Source: Dasysyrphus tricinctus (lineage: Eukaryota > Arthropoda > Insecta > Diptera > Syrphidae). Taken from it: 64,000 bases of DNA. The position numbers and the translations under genes are program-made. Shown here piece after piece: positions 21,732 through 34,116 of the stretch. The DNA lies in the NCBI GenBank assembly GCA_963921185.1, contig OY992534.1, positions 19,592,180 through 19,656,179 on the forward strand, read 5' to 3'. Within the stretch, counting starts at the first letter, position 1. The number at the start of each line of letters is the position of its first letter. The notes beneath the pieces were generated by a model. The model was not told the origin of the DNA. It worked only from the letters and a program-made list of their open reading frames with translations, and did no database searches.

Positions 21732-22624
21732 TAAAGGCGACGAATGAAAAAACTGAGGTCTGAACAAAACTCCAAATGAATTCTTTAAAAATTAGAATTA
21801 TCTTGCTTTATTTTCAAGATCGAATATTTCATGCCGCCATGGATATAACAATAAGCACCCAGCCTAGTCGTGTACTTTATTTGTATACAATTATCGTCCA
21901 AAGAATTATTTCTCATAAGTATTAAAAAAAGAAAGAAGGATTGGAATTATCTATCTATGTTTTCGGATAGCACGCAACAAACACATCTTTTGCATCTGTT
22001 AGAAAAAAGGGCTCAATTACAAATATTTGTAATTCTACTAAATAGCCAAGATTCTATTCTTGCTGCCAAGGCTTTTGCCGTTCTAAAAAACTATAAAAAC
22101 ATGTGCTTCAGATGGTTCAACATCAGTGAAATGCAATACAAAATCCGGATCATAGTAATAAATAATTAACAAAATCCCAGATTGTCCATAAGAGGAAATA
22201 AATTGCAGATGAGACAGCTTTACGGGTCCATTGTGTTCTGTTCATTATTTTGAGCCTGACACTAAACAAGATCTAATGCCCCTAGAGTAACACTTCTCCC
22301 ATACAATTTCGTATGGACTTTTCGTGGACTATTCTATTTTTACTTGCACAAAAGGTATGTATTGGTTTCGTATGACAAATTGGGTTTCGTAATGACGTCT
22401 GTGGGTGTGTGTCTATGCGTCTGCAAGTTATAAGGTGATTATCAAACAAGAATAAACAAGGAACCTAGAAAAGCAGCTTTAGTTCGGGAGAAAAAAAGTG
22501 ATTAGGGAAAAAATCACTTTAAAATTTGTAAAGAAAAAGTATGACCTAAGAAGCACGGGCTTAGTATCAATTAAAGAATTTTGTTGGTCAAAAACTTTCG
22601 TAGGAGCACTTTTGATTTTGTAAT

Positions 22625-22895
22625 ACCTATAGCGTGGTAATGGCTAGTACCTTGGACTGTCACGCCGAAGGTCTAGCGAACGATTTGCAAGCTTTTGCCA
22701 TCCAAGAAAAAAATATTTCTTCTGAGAAAGTGACAACCCCTCGAAGACTACTTCTTGAACACGAAAAAGTGCTTCTCATCTTAGCCGGGTCAGCAGAAAA
22801 TTGTAGGTCCCATCCATTCCTATCGATAATACGTTCACAATAATGGTTTAGAGTTTTATGTAACTAGGCCATGATTCTGGACAAGCTGTTGTTAC
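22625..22895 (+). mobile_element. tRNA-derived SINE, decayed
   Basis: A degenerate copy of the same SINE: GCGTGGTAATGGCTAGTACC head, GGACTGTCACGCCGAAGG, AAAAAGTGCTTCTCATCTTAGCC and GTAGGTCCCATCCATTCC. The B box is lost. Confidence 0.65.
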
Positions 22896-23062
22896 TTCAA
22901 AGATTAATGTAGCTAATTTTTTGATTTAGGGGGTGTCTCATTAAATATGCATGCGTTATGCATGTACACTTCCGGTCAAAAATTTAGGTTCAGAAGTCGA
23001 ACTTTGTATGATATCAAAATGTAATATTTAATGTAAAGACTAAGTTATTTTATTGGGAAGGC

Positions 23063-23580
23063 ATGTTTATAACACAATCTAGCAGCAGATCAACACTGGC
23101 TGAAATATTGTCTTGCGTTTTACTTTTGTTCTTGATGGCTCAAATAAGCGTATCATTGCAGCCTGTGCCTATCACATTGCAAACTTTAGGAGTAATGCTT
23201 ATTGGGCTTAAATTTAACCGCAGAACAGCATTCTATTCTATGCTTATCTATCACTTGGTGCAGCAGGATTTCCTGTTTTTGCGAATTTTTCTGGTGGTTA
23301 TCACATTTTTCTCGGACTAACGGGTGGATATTTAATTGGCTGTTTAGCTGCTGTTATGGTAATGAGCAAAGTTAATCAATTACTGAACTCTAAATATAAA
23401 TCATTTGTGTGTAATTCTTTAAGTTGTCTGGCTGGTACAGTTGTAATCTTTATTTGTGGTGTTAGTTGGCTTGCTGTTTACTTAGGTCTGGGTGTTTTAC
23501 CATTTATCCTTCCTGGTTTGGTAAAAATTTTTCTACTCGTAGCGGCTTGCGGCAAAATGCAAGATAAGACAAACATCTAA
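23063..23580 (+). pseudogene. bioY: BioY-like biotin transporter of bacterial origin, frameshifted
   Basis: Two short frames and the sequence between them read as a BioY family protein, the substrate-binding membrane subunit of ECF biotin transporters. Visible signatures are AQISVSLQPVPITLQTLGVM in the first part, a LGAAGFPVFANFSGG-type loop at about 23257-23300 in the next frame, LGLTGGYLIG at 23309-23340, and GVSWLAVYLGL and GVLPFILPGLVKIFLLVAA near the end. The total length is close to a full BioY (about 180 residues). There is a frameshift near 23255, a small in-frame loss near 23490 and a frameshift near 23548. The ATG at 23063 is preceded by GGGAAGG, a Shine-Dalgarno-like run. Animals have no BioY, and it lies in an intron among insect SINE and MITE copies, so lateral transfer from an endosymbiont is inferred. 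Rickettsiales are the likely type of donor, unproven. Confidence 0.8.
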
Positions 23581-24388
23581 TTTGAAAGGTGGTCAATTTT
23601 CACCGTTTAGGAGGCGCAATTTTCTGACAAAATAAAAAAAATACTTAGAAACAACGGCAAAAATACATCTATTTTTTTATTGATTTTTGTTTGTGAACAT
23701 TTTTTGAAAAAATGTATAGGTACAATATTAAGGCCTAAATTCACTTTCGGTATTCATTGGTTTTATCAAATTGAATCGGCAGTTTGAAGAAGGGAATAAG
23801 AGTCATCATGTATTTGAGCAAATATTTCACAATTGCACTAACTATTTTTATCAAATCTGAAAGTCATTATAACTATAACCAGGTATAAAGATTTAACTAA
23901 AAAAGAAAGTTAAAAGTTTCTATTAATTTACCAAGCATTTGATTTGAACCTATTCCCTTCTTCATTTTAGATGAACGCTAAAATATAATTGGTTTTAGGT
24001 TTGTATCTTCTAGTAATTGAAAAAAAAATATTTTTTTTTTAATTTATGATTTTTTGTTTCCAAAAGTTGTTTTGTAAAACAAATTAATTCAAAAATAAAA
24101 TAAAACATTAGTGCATTTATTGTGTTTCAATATTTTGTCCCCATTCATTTTAAATCAATTTCTTTGAAATTTTCCCTTCCACCTATAAGAGGGAAAAATA
24201 CCAACACCCCAAAACAACGATTTTTTGCTGTCTTGGCCCAAGCTACATGTCTAAGCTTTTTGTCGCATTTAATGGGAATCACAATATGGTAGTCTTATAT
24301 GAATTAGAATTTCATCTTTGAATCTTAACTTTTGACCAGTATGATAATTAATGTTTAATATTTTTTAATTTATTTTTTCCCCCATTAT

Positions 24389-24797
24389 GCCTAGTACGAT
24401 GCCGATGCGAAACGAAATGTTTAGTTGGCCTCCAACAAGACAACGAAATGCTTACGAAAACGCAGCGAAAAAATATTCATTGACAGTTACACCAATTCAA
24501 AAATTCAAAACAAATACAACTGAGAAAAAAAGAACACAGGCAGCCACGCTGTAATGAAAGAAACAACAAAAATATACACGAAAAAACACAAATGTCATTT
24601 TTCCGCACAAAATAAATGGCCTGTGTGCGAAAAAAGAGTGTAGACTTCTCCAAAAAATATGCAACAATTTTCAATTTCGTTCATCGAACAGCGTACTACA
24701 GAACGAAAAGTAAAACTAAATTTTTCGTTTATAATTTCGTTGTGTCATTTTTGTATGGGATTTTTCGTTTCGATTCAGCAGCGTACTAGGCTTTAGA
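24389..24797. mobile_element. TTAA-type foldback MITE, copy 2
   Basis: It begins CCTAGTACGATGCCGATGCG and ends CAGCAGCGTACTAGG, with arms of about 150-200 bp pairing (AACGAAATTATAAACG, GTAGACTTCTCC region). It matches copies 1 and 3; the TTAA flanks are eroded to TTAT and TTAG. Confidence 0.75.
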
Positions 24798-24851
24798 CCA
24801 AAGAGAGCCAAGTAACTTGAGCTCGTTGCAGGTCATGTTAGCATTATAATT

Positions 24852-27800
24852 TGAGAATTTGAGATCTGCACAGTTATGATAAAAATCCAAGTAAATGGTT
24901 TGGAATAAGAAGTCTTTCTTAAGAACAAACAAATAAGTTTTTAATGAAAAATAATAATATTAAAAGATGTTTATACAACGGCAACTTAATTTGAACTAAA
25001 TAATATTTAATATAAATCAGTCAAGTAATAAACAAACAAAACAAAGGTTGTTTCGATATTCGAATTAAATTACTTTAACTGACACCGCCTCTTAATTTTA
25101 TAAGAATACTATTTAAATATTAACGTTATCTTTTGCTGAGCAAAGAAAATATGAAAATCAGAAAAAACAAAACTAAACTAAATTTAAATATGATCGAAGT
25201 TTTTCGAATTGAATTCGACCTAGTCCTTTGGTCATTATATCAGCAGCTTGTTCACCAGTAGGAATATATTTCAATTCAACAAACCCTTTTTCGATGGTAT
25301 CACGAACCACATGATATTTGACTGCTACGTGCTTCAATCGTTTATGATTTTTTGGTTTTTCAGCTGCATTGATACATGATTGAGTATCTTCGTTAATAAT
25401 CGTTGGTTCATTTGGTTCAATGCTCAACTCTCGAAGTAATTGCTTAATCCATTCAGCTTCATTCATTGCTTCAACGACTGCTGCATATTCAGCTTCGGTT
25501 GATGATTGACTGATGGTACCTTGCTTATGTGTCGACCAAGTCACTGTGTTACCAAATAGCTTGAAAACAAATCCTGATGTTGACTTACAGTCGTTTTTGT
25601 CTCCAGCCCAATCAGAGTCAGCATATCCGATTAATGTATCAGCGTTTTCATTTTTCCGATACTCCAATTTTAAGTTTAATGTACCTTGTATGTAACGCAG
25701 AACTCTTTTCGCATGTGTATAATGCTCATGTGTGTAGCAACTTTGGAACCTGCTGAAATAATTTGTTGCTGCACATAAATCCGGTCTTGTTGTCAATGTT
25801 GCATATGTTAAACAACCAATTAATTCACGGTATGGTATTGAATCATTGTTTGCGCTACCAGCTTCCAGTTGTAAACCTTTTTCAATGGGTGTTGTCGCAG
25901 TTTTACAATCGTTCATTCCAAATTTTCTTACAACGTTTTTCAAATATTGTGCTTGACTCAATTTTATAATTCCATTTTCTGGATCATGTTCAATATGCAT
26001 CCCAAGGAACGATTCAACCTTCCCAACATCTGTCATTTCGAATTCTTTCGCAAGTAAACGCTTCACAATGCCAATCATGTCGATGCTTTCAGAAATAATC
26101 AACAAATCATCCACATACAAAAGAATGAAACAACGAATTCCTTTATCAAATTTTGTATACAAGCAATAATCTGATGCACAACGCTTAAATCCGATGCGTG
26201 TAATGAACTGGTTAAATTTCTCGTTCCACATGCGCGATGCTTGTTTTAGGCCGTAAAGTGATTTATTCAATCTGCACACTTTAGAGTCTTTGGCTAAACC
26301 GTCTGGTTATTTCATATAAATTTCTTCATTCAGGTCGCCGTTCAGAAAAGCTCCTTTTACATCCATTTGGTGAATGTGCATATTGAATTGTACAGCTATC
26401 GCAAACAAAATACGCAACGTTGATAATTTGGCTACTGGTGCATATGTTTCATTGTAATCGAAACCCTTTTTCTGTGAACACCCCTTGGCAACCAGTCTAG
26501 CCTTATATTTATCAACTTCACCATTGGCTTTACGTTTAAGTTTGAATACCCATTTGTTCGATATAGATTCTATTGCCGATTTCCATTCAGGCCAGTCATC
26601 ACGTTTCCTTGCTTCATCAATCGATGTTGGATCATTTTCAACGTAGCCTTGTGCAGATAGTGCAAAATTTTTATCGAAGCCCAGTGAATCCGCAAGTAAA
26701 TTCAAACGATTTGGTTTTCTACGTTCTCGTTCACTTTTTCGAATCGATGTCTTTGGTGTTTCCGCTGCCTCGCTGTTACCAATGCTATCCGTATTAGCAC
26801 TGTGGATATTATCTTTGCAGTTAGAATTTACAGTATCGCAGTCCTCAAATTCATCTTCATGTTCAGTGCTGTTTTCAGATGATGCTCCAATAGATGAATT
26901 GTGTTCATTGCAATTGTTATGAAATTCGATAACCGCCTCTGAATTCGAAGAACCGTTGATTTTTGCTCGATTTAAAATTGACTTCTCATTAAATGTTACA
27001 TTTCGGCCAATGATCAGCTTATCGTTATCAATATCCCAAAGTCGGTAGGAATTATTTGAAGCGTAGCCTATCAGATAACATTTCTTTGCCTTTGGTTCGA
27101 GTTTCTTCCGTCTTTCAGGTGGAATATGATTATAGCAAATTGAACCAAATATGCGTATATTGGAAATGTTCGGCCGTTGACCATACCAGAGTTCAGCTGG
27201 TGTCTTGTTTATGAATTGCTTTCCGAATGCGCTCGTTGGACAGCGATTCTTGATGTAATTCGCAGCAAGAACAGCTTCATTCCAAAATTTGCGATCTAGA
27301 CCACTTGCCGTCAGCATTGCGAGTGCCTTTTCTTGAAGATTTCGATTTAATCGCTCAGCAACACCATTCATTTCAGGATTGTATGCAACAGTGTAGGAAA
27401 TCTTAATTCCTTTCGATCTACAATAGTCTTTAAAATCTTTAACTATATACTCTCCACCGTTGTCAGCCCGAACTTTTGAAACTTTACTGTTGTGCATTGT
27501 CTCTCCCATGTTGACATATTCTTTAAATTTGCTGAATACCTCGCTCTTATTCTTCAGGAAGTAAATCATTGATGCTCGTGTATAATCATCAGTAAATGTC
27601 ACAAAATATAATGATCCATCATATGCTGGTCTTGAAAATGGTCCGCAAACATCAGTGTGTATTAACTGCAACACTCTTGTTGATCTTATGTTACCCCTTT
27701 TGTCGAACGGTAGTCGTGTTTGTTTACTCAGAACGCATGATTCACAAAATTTGTCATCTGTATTTATATTGATTTTGTCGATGCCATCAACCATGGTATG

Positions 27801-29524
27801 TTTGATTAATTTCTTCATGTCAAACACATTTAAATGACTCAACCGATAATGCCATAGATCCTGAGAAACACTTTTTAAATTGTCCTCACCTGCGATTCCA
27901 GCAAATATATCACGTTCTACGTGGAAAGTCACCTCATACAGTTGTCCACTTGCATGCGCCACAAATTGTGTTTTGCCATTCTTGGATGCATACGCATAAT
28001 CACCATCAAATACAATTTTGTAACCTCTCTTCGTTAGCTTTCGGATTGACAAAAGATTGCATTTTAAATCAGGAACGTACAATACATTTGGTATTTTCTT
28101 TACAGAAGAATCACCCTTATAAAAAGTCTTGACTGAAATATCACCTTGTTGTGTTGCTGTGATTTTCTCATTCTTCTTCGCAACGGAAATATTCATTTGT
28201 TCGATGTCAACTAAATTATCAAAATATTGTTTATCATTGCATAAATCGTCCGTTGCTCCAGAGTCTAATGTGAACGTGATTTCCATTGCGTTATTGCGCT
28301 TCGCCGACAACACTTCATTTTGGCAATTTCTGTTTGGCTCATATTCATCCCTTATACAGCAATCTTTTGTTCTTGTGATTGTTCTAAAGGCATCTTTTTG
28401 AACATCTTGTATCGCAGATAAAATTGAATGCTCCTTTGAATCATTCTGAGTTGCATAGTTAGCACTAGATTCATTCTTCAATGTATTTCCCTTCCAAACT
28501 TTACCTTTGGTTCTGCATCTGGATTTAATATGACCTTTTTTACCGCATTTAAAACAAACGATATTAAGATTTTTTGCTTGCATTGCACATGCGTCAATCG
28601 TTTTAGTTTGCCTTGAACTGCTATTTTGCTTAGCAAACACATCCAGTAATCGACTCTTTGCATAGTCCAATGTTAACTTAGATTCATCCATCCCGTTGAG
28701 TGATTCAATTAAGGCATCATATCTCTCATTCAACGTGAGAAATAAACTAACAATAAGGTCCTGTTCTTCTGGTTTGGCTCCCGCCAAACGTAGATCACGA
28801 ACAATATTGTCAAATCTTGAAAAATGTTTTTGCATGTCATTACCATCAAATTTCATGGACATTAATTGCTTGCGGAGCACCAATTGACTTGTGATACTTC
28901 TTCGCTGAAACATACTTAATAGTCCAATATACATTTCTTTTGCATTAGGTTTATCCATAATGTAAGTGAGCTGCTCATCATTGATCGTTTGCGCAATCAA
29001 ACTTCTACATTTTGCGTCTTTAGCCATCAATTGATCTTTTTCGCTTGGAGTTTTTGCTCCTTGCTTCAATGAGTTCAAATCATCATCGACAAATCTTTTC
29101 AAAGATTTTTCTTCCAATAACAAATCAAGTCGAAATTTCCATTGACTAAAATTTGTTCCGTCGAACTTCGGAAAAACGATCTTTTCACCGTCAGCCATTT
29201 TTGTTTTTCAAATTAGAATGTTCTCGAGACTTATTATTCACTAACAACCCAATTTACTGAATTCTTATATTTTCATTCTGGGCCCATAACCTGAGAATTT
29301 GAGATCTGCACAGTTATGATAAAAATCCAAGTAAATGGTTTGGAATAAGAAGTCTTTCTTAAGAACAAACAAATAAGTTTTTAATGAAAAATAATAATAT
29401 TAAAAGATGTTTATACAACGGCAACTTAATTTGAACTAAATAATATTTAATATAAATAAGTCAAGTAATAAACAAACAAAACAAAGGTTGTTTCGATATT
29501 CGAATTAAATTACTTTAACTGACA
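24852..29524 (-). mobile_element. Copia LTR retrotransposon, nearly intact
   Basis: Two LTRs (24852-25084 and 29293-29524, about 232 bp) are identical apart from about one substitution and one length change. A 5-bp duplication TAATT (24847-24851 and 29525-29529) marks the insertion. The primer-binding site next to the 5' LTR (29278-29292) is complementary to the anticodon-arm region of initiator tRNA-Met, as in Drosophila copia, so priming would use a half tRNA. A purine-rich tract (AAGAGGCGG on the minus strand) precedes the 3' LTR at 25085-25095. Near-identical LTRs mean a young insertion. Confidence 0.95.
25173..29198 (-). pseudogene. Copia Gag-Pol polyprotein with one in-frame stop
   Basis: A single reading frame from 29198 to 25173 is broken only by a TAA at 26307-26309, inside the RT region just after EIYMK. 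Domains in order: Gag with a CX2CX4HX4C knuckle (CFKCGKKGHIKSRC, about residues 215-228); aspartic protease (LDSGATDDL, about 310); integrase with an HHCC finger (HYRLSH, CESC) and DDE region (HTDVCGPF, FTDDYTR); reverse transcriptase (KSLYGLKQASRMW, LYVDDLLI); and RNase H (CSKSTSGF-like region through STEAEY, ending ADIMTKGL). Family members make virus-like particles and copy their RNA to DNA in the cytoplasm. The stop separates integrase from most of RT, so this copy is unlikely to be autonomous. Confidence 0.92.
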
Positions 29525-29616
29525 TAATTGAAATTTTGTATCGATAAATTGTAAGTTTAATAATATTATTTATGATTTGTGTTATTCTTCAATCAATTTT
29601 TTTTCTTTATTTTCAG

Positions 29617-31125
29617 GAGCTGTCGTCACATTTTTCAAGTTCATCATATGATAAAAATGTAAAAAGCCCTACTTTGGGTAAAAAACTGTCAATGTCATCA
29701 AGTAGTTGCGTATCCACTAATCCCCTATCATCGCACCCAAAACAACAACAAACACAACAGCAGCAACATGGAGCTATTAATAAATCAAGTGCCAACAACA
29801 TAAGTCCGTCATCTGATGATGCTGCTTCAGCAGCTGCTGCTGAGTTATCCTTCACAACAGCGACTTTATCTACAGTTTCATCAACATCTGTACAAAACGG
29901 TTTAGTTTTTCGAGATGGAAATCTTATATCGGGGCCATTGGATGCTCTTATAGCGCATATGGTGCCTTCAGCTCAATACTATCCTGATCGATCATTTATA
30001 TTTTCATTTCTTTTGAGTGCGCGTCTCTTTATTCGACCACATGAGTTGCTGGCTAGAATTTCAGATACTTGGGAGAATCAGCAACAACAACAAATCGTCC
30101 AACCATCGATTGATACTGTTGATGAAAAATATTCTTCCCACCTTCAAACGCAAAGTATGTGCGGCAGCGGTGGAAAATCACAGATGTATCAATTCGCCGA
30201 CGAACAAATGCATCAGAAGGCTATGAAATCTGCTCAAAATTGTATTCAGCTTCTGTCCGAATGGATTGATACATTTCCATATGACTTTCGTGATGAACGC
30301 CTAATGCAACATGTTCGAGTTTTGGCCAGAAAATGTGTATACATCGATAATAATCTCGGCAAGACTGTATCGAGTATCTTGCAGCAATTAGTTCAACGAC
30401 TAACAGTGCTCGAAAAATACGAAGAGTTCCTGCAAACGCTAACAGCAAACGAATCCAACGAGCAACAAAAAAACGAAGTCTTGGCCGCCACACATTATCA
30501 AAAACCATATTCGTCAACAGCATCATCGGCATCACATTGTGGTGGTGGTCAAACTAATAGCGGCTATGTTCATGCCAGTTCAACATCATCATCCAGTGAT
30601 AGAGATGACATAAATGCTTCGTTGCTGGTTGACGCTTTAAATGTCCATTCACAAGCAACAGCTTCCTCGTCTTTCGTTTGTATACCTCATAAGTCACTAT
30701 CAACATCGTATACCACTGCCTCTGGAACTTGTCATCAACATCAATTAATTCATCATCATCATCACCATCACAATAGTCATCAAAGTGATAGTTCTTCAAA
30801 TTCAGTAAATACTCTTGGCCCAGGTGGTGGTGGAGGAATGGGTATTGGCATAAGTGCATGCACGACTTTCAGTGGAACACTAAGTAATGGCGGTGAATTG
30901 ACAGGCATCTGTGATCTATGTCCAAATGCGGCTCTGTTAGCACATCAATTAACTCACATTGAATTGGAACGACTTTCACACATAGGCCCGGAAGAATTTG
31001 TTCAGGCATTTGCCAAGGAAAATCACTTGGAATCATTTAGTGATATGAAGAAAACAAGAAATCTAGAATCTTATGTGCAATGGTTCAACAGATTGAGCTA
31101 TTTTACTGCAACAGAAATTGTCAAG
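29617..31125 (+). CDS. RasGEF1-like exon 2: REM domain and start of CDC25 domain
   Basis: Residues 414-916. After a Ser/Gln-rich lead-in, the RasGEF N-terminal (REM) domain begins at LVFRDGNLISGPLDALI (about residue 509) and includes YYPDRSFIFSFLLSARLFI and WIDTFPYDFRDERLM. A Ser/His/Gly-rich insert of about 150 residues separates it from the CDC25 catalytic domain, which begins LLAHQLTHIELERLSHIGPEEFV and runs through NLESYVQWFNRLSYF. Vertebrate RASGEF1 proteins share this order but lack so long an insert. The exon starts after TTTTCAG and ends AAG|GTACGT; both boundaries are phase 0. Confidence 0.93.
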
Positions 31126-31211
31126 GTACGTGAGCGTGAGCCAAGCTTTGTAAAACTAAAAAAAAACAAGAATTTAACGTTTATCTTTTTTGTGATTTCT
31201 TCCGTTTCTAG

Positions 31212-31355
31212 TATCCAAAGAAGAAACAACGAGTAAGAATAATTGAATTTTGGATTGAAACAGCACGCGAATGCTTCAATATTGGAAATTTTAACAGTCT
31301 GATGGCAATTATTGCCGGTCTGAATCTATCACCAATATCAAGACTCAAGAAAACT
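31212..31355 (+). CDS. RasGEF1-like exon 3
   Basis: Forty-eight codons in phase 0 between acceptor TTTCTAG and donor GTAAAT, encoding the part of the CDC25 domain with ECFNIGNFNSLMAIIAGLNL and SPISRLKKT. This is the helical-hairpin-adjacent core conserved in RasGEFs. The preceding intron is only 86 bp. Confidence 0.93.
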
Positions 31356-31421
31356 GTAAATATTTATTTTCGTTTGCTTTTTTTTTTTTCTTTCATATTT
31401 TCTTTTCTTTTTATCTTCAAG

Positions 31422-31624
31422 TGGTCAAAGATACAATCAGCAAAATTTTCAGTTCTCGAACATCAAATGGATCCAACTAGTAATTTTAACAGTTATCGAT
31501 CGACTTTGAAGGCAGCTATGTGGCGTTCTGAAGGTGCAACAAACGAACGCGAACGAATAATCATTCCATTTTTTAGTCTACTAGTTAAAGATTTATATTT
31601 TCTAAACGAAGGATGTTCAAATAG
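31422..31624 (+). CDS. RasGEF1-like exon 4
   Basis: 203 bp between acceptor TCTTCAAG and donor GTGAGT; it ends in phase 2 within an Arg codon. It encodes the CDC25 segment FSVLEHQMDPTSNFNSYR and IIPFFSLLVKDLYFLNEG, typical of RASGEF1 proteins. The preceding intron is 66 bp and T-rich. Confidence 0.93.
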
Positions 31625-32089
31625 GTGAGTAAAAAAAAAAACATACAAATAATAGTGGTTGATTCGAAAACTAGGATAAAGCTTTGTATGTACATATGTA
31701 CATGTATGTATTTCGCTAACCTGACCGCAGACAATTTCTTGAATTATGAATATAGCTGCAACAGAACTTTTTTTTGATGTACAAACAAATATGTACAGTA
31801 TATATTGCGCTGGGTTTCTCGAGATATTTTGAAGGGTATGTTTATTCCCACAATTGTGAAGATAAGATTTTTCAAAAAAAATCAAGGCTTACACTCCTTA
31901 TCAAAAAAGAAATACTTGTTCATCAAAGTTCTAAAACCCATCGATGTTTACATCAAGAGAAAGTTTTGTTTATTCTCTTTTCACCATCAAGCTACGAAGC
32001 TTGGTGCCATTTGAATTTTTTTTTTAATTTATATACGACGAGAACAATATGACACATAAAATTCGCTTCAACTGAATATACACACATTT

Positions 32090-32310
32090 TCAAAGGTACT
32101 TTGTCCATTTTCTCCAAATATTGTGCATTAATGTATCATTTAGCTATTGTTTGCTTATAATGTTGGTAAAATAAAATAGAAAGAATAATTCAGAAAGAAA
32201 CGCTTTTCTCCGGCTCGCTTCCAAAGTATTCCACATCGAAACATGCAGTTTTATTTTGCGTCAACTGATTAGACGTATTGAAATTAGTAATAAAAGTTAA
32301 TGGAACTTAT
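32090..32310. repeat. Dispersed repeat shared with 61540-61760
   Basis: The two stretches share blocks such as TTAATGTATCATTT, AAAGTATTCCACAT, GTCAACTGATTAGAC and CGTATTGAAATT in the same order and orientation. Noncoding; the element type is not recognised. Confidence 0.7.
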
Positions 32311-32352
32311 TGGCAAAGCGAGTGTTTTAAAATTTAGCTGCATTATTAATAA

Positions 32353-32615
32353 ATAAATAAATTGGGTGGCGCAACAGCTCGGTGCGTGTTGTTGCCAGGA
32401 ATAGAGGGGACCTACAGTTTTTTGCCGAGTCCGGACGGCTAAATGAGAAGCACTTTTTCATGGCAAGTATACTCTTGGAGGATTTGTCAGTTCCTCGCAA
32501 GAGTCAGTACCTCGGATAAAACATTTCTGTTTTTTGGTGGCACGGCTGGGAATCGAACCCACACCTTCGGTATGACAGTCCTACGCACTAACCATCATGT
32601 CACAAGGTACTACAT
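32353..32615 (-). mobile_element. tRNA-derived SINE with 14-bp target duplication
   Basis: A complete minus-strand copy. The head has an intact pol III B box (GGTTCGATTCC complement at 32549-32559), the body matches the copy at 49001-49311, and the tail is AATAAATAAATAAATT. A perfect 14-bp duplication TGCATTATTAATAA flanks it (32339-32352 and 32616-32629), showing LINE-driven insertion. Confidence 0.92.
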
Positions 32616-33162
32616 TGCATTATTAATAAGCTCCTATTTAATTGTTTAAATTAGTGTTTTTATATTTCATGAACAAAATTACGTTAACAATTTGGCATCA
32701 AATACTAAGTGAGTCATCTTTACATCCCTATAAATCTCAAACATTAAAATGCCCGGCAACCTGCAACGAACTGCTGTCAAAAAAGACCATTCAAATATGG
32801 CGGACATATATACGGATGGTGGTATCAAAAAGTTTTATCTCAGTCTCAAACTAATTATCATGAGCTAGGTTTGTTATGCAAAATAGTTATAAGACAGATA
32901 TCATTGAAATAATGGGTACTATACGAAAACGCGCATATACCTAAATCTTAATCGAAAGGTTTTTTGAGTTTAAAGCAGCTGAATGAAGACTGAGCGTTTG
33001 CGTTGAGATTTATTCCAAATTATTGGTATGAATGAAGTCTGTCTCACTTAATAATTTCAGTCTCATATTTAAAATTAATTTTTTACTTGACAAAATTAAT
33101 TGAAGTGAGTGCAGTGGAGTAAGTGAGCTTCTAAAATTTCACGTGGTTATAATTTCCTTAAG

Positions 33163-33395
33163 CTTCGTACGCTGCTGATGCGAATCGAAATTTTTAGTTG
33201 GTCATCCAGCAAGACAACGAAATTCTTACGAAAACGAAGTGGGAAATATTCACTGACAGTTACACAAACTCAAAACATTAAAACAAATAAAAATGCAAAC
33301 AAATTATCGGCAGCCATGCTGAAATGAAAGGAACAATAATAATAAATACGAAAAAGCACAAATGCTACTTTTCCGCACACCATAAAGGTAGAACT
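33163..33395. mobile_element. TTAA-type foldback MITE, copy 3, truncated
   Basis: It starts TTAAGCTTCGTACGCTGCTG and follows copies 1 and 2 through AAGACAACGAAATTCTTACG and TATTCACTGACAGTTAC, then ends without the second arm tip. Confidence 0.7.
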
Positions 33396-34116
33396 CTAAT
33401 AGTCGGAAGGACACTGAAGCTAATGTCAAAAACCAACGAAAAGTAGCTTTCCGTACCGTCGAAAGGGGAACATACAATCAATTATCATCTTGATAGTTGA
33501 TAACCCCTTGTGTTTTTAAACTCAATTTATTAAAAAAATATACAACTATTTATTAATGTTTTTTAATTTTCTTTTGTTTCGCAACGGTCTGTATCATTCC
33601 CAATAATCAAATCTTTTATCAGTTGCATTTTTAAACATCGATTTCAAAATTTGATTCTTTATTGAGACTTATAAAAACAAAGTTACATTTAATATCTTAT
33701 GAAAATACGAACGTATTTTTTTTACTCTAGTTACATTAATTGTGTAATAATAGTTATATGAGGCACTCGCTAGTTTAATAATGAACTTGCCAACATGGCC
33801 ATTAATGTAAGAAAGCTCTTGCTCATGGAGCTGTATTAAATTCTCTTTTCGACGCACATGGTCGTTACTGCTTTTGCTCATTAGCATTAGCATCTATATA
33901 CAGTGGTGGCCATAGAATTATTAGAAACAAGAATTTTGTAACAATGTTAAATTGCATATCTTTTTTTTAGGAAATTTGTTGAGGTTGGTAAGTGGTTCTT
34001 TTAATAGACCATGACATATAGTACACTTCTGAATATTTTATAAAAAATAAAAGCGTGACACTAACAGTAGAAAATTAATATTATTTATTTCACCCAAATC
34101 GCACCTGGCCATGCAA

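Larger units (their letters stand above)
3543..29616 (+). other. Intron 1 of the RasGEF1-like gene (26.1 kb)
   Basis: The donor is GTAAGG at 3543 and the acceptor is TTTTCAG ending at 29616. Both flanking exons are in phase 0. Most of the intron is made of the mobile elements listed separately. Stretches with nothing recognised are 3543-3794, 15152-15990, 17010-17506, 20114-20825, 21732-22624, 23590-24388 and 29530-29616. Confidence 0.75.
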
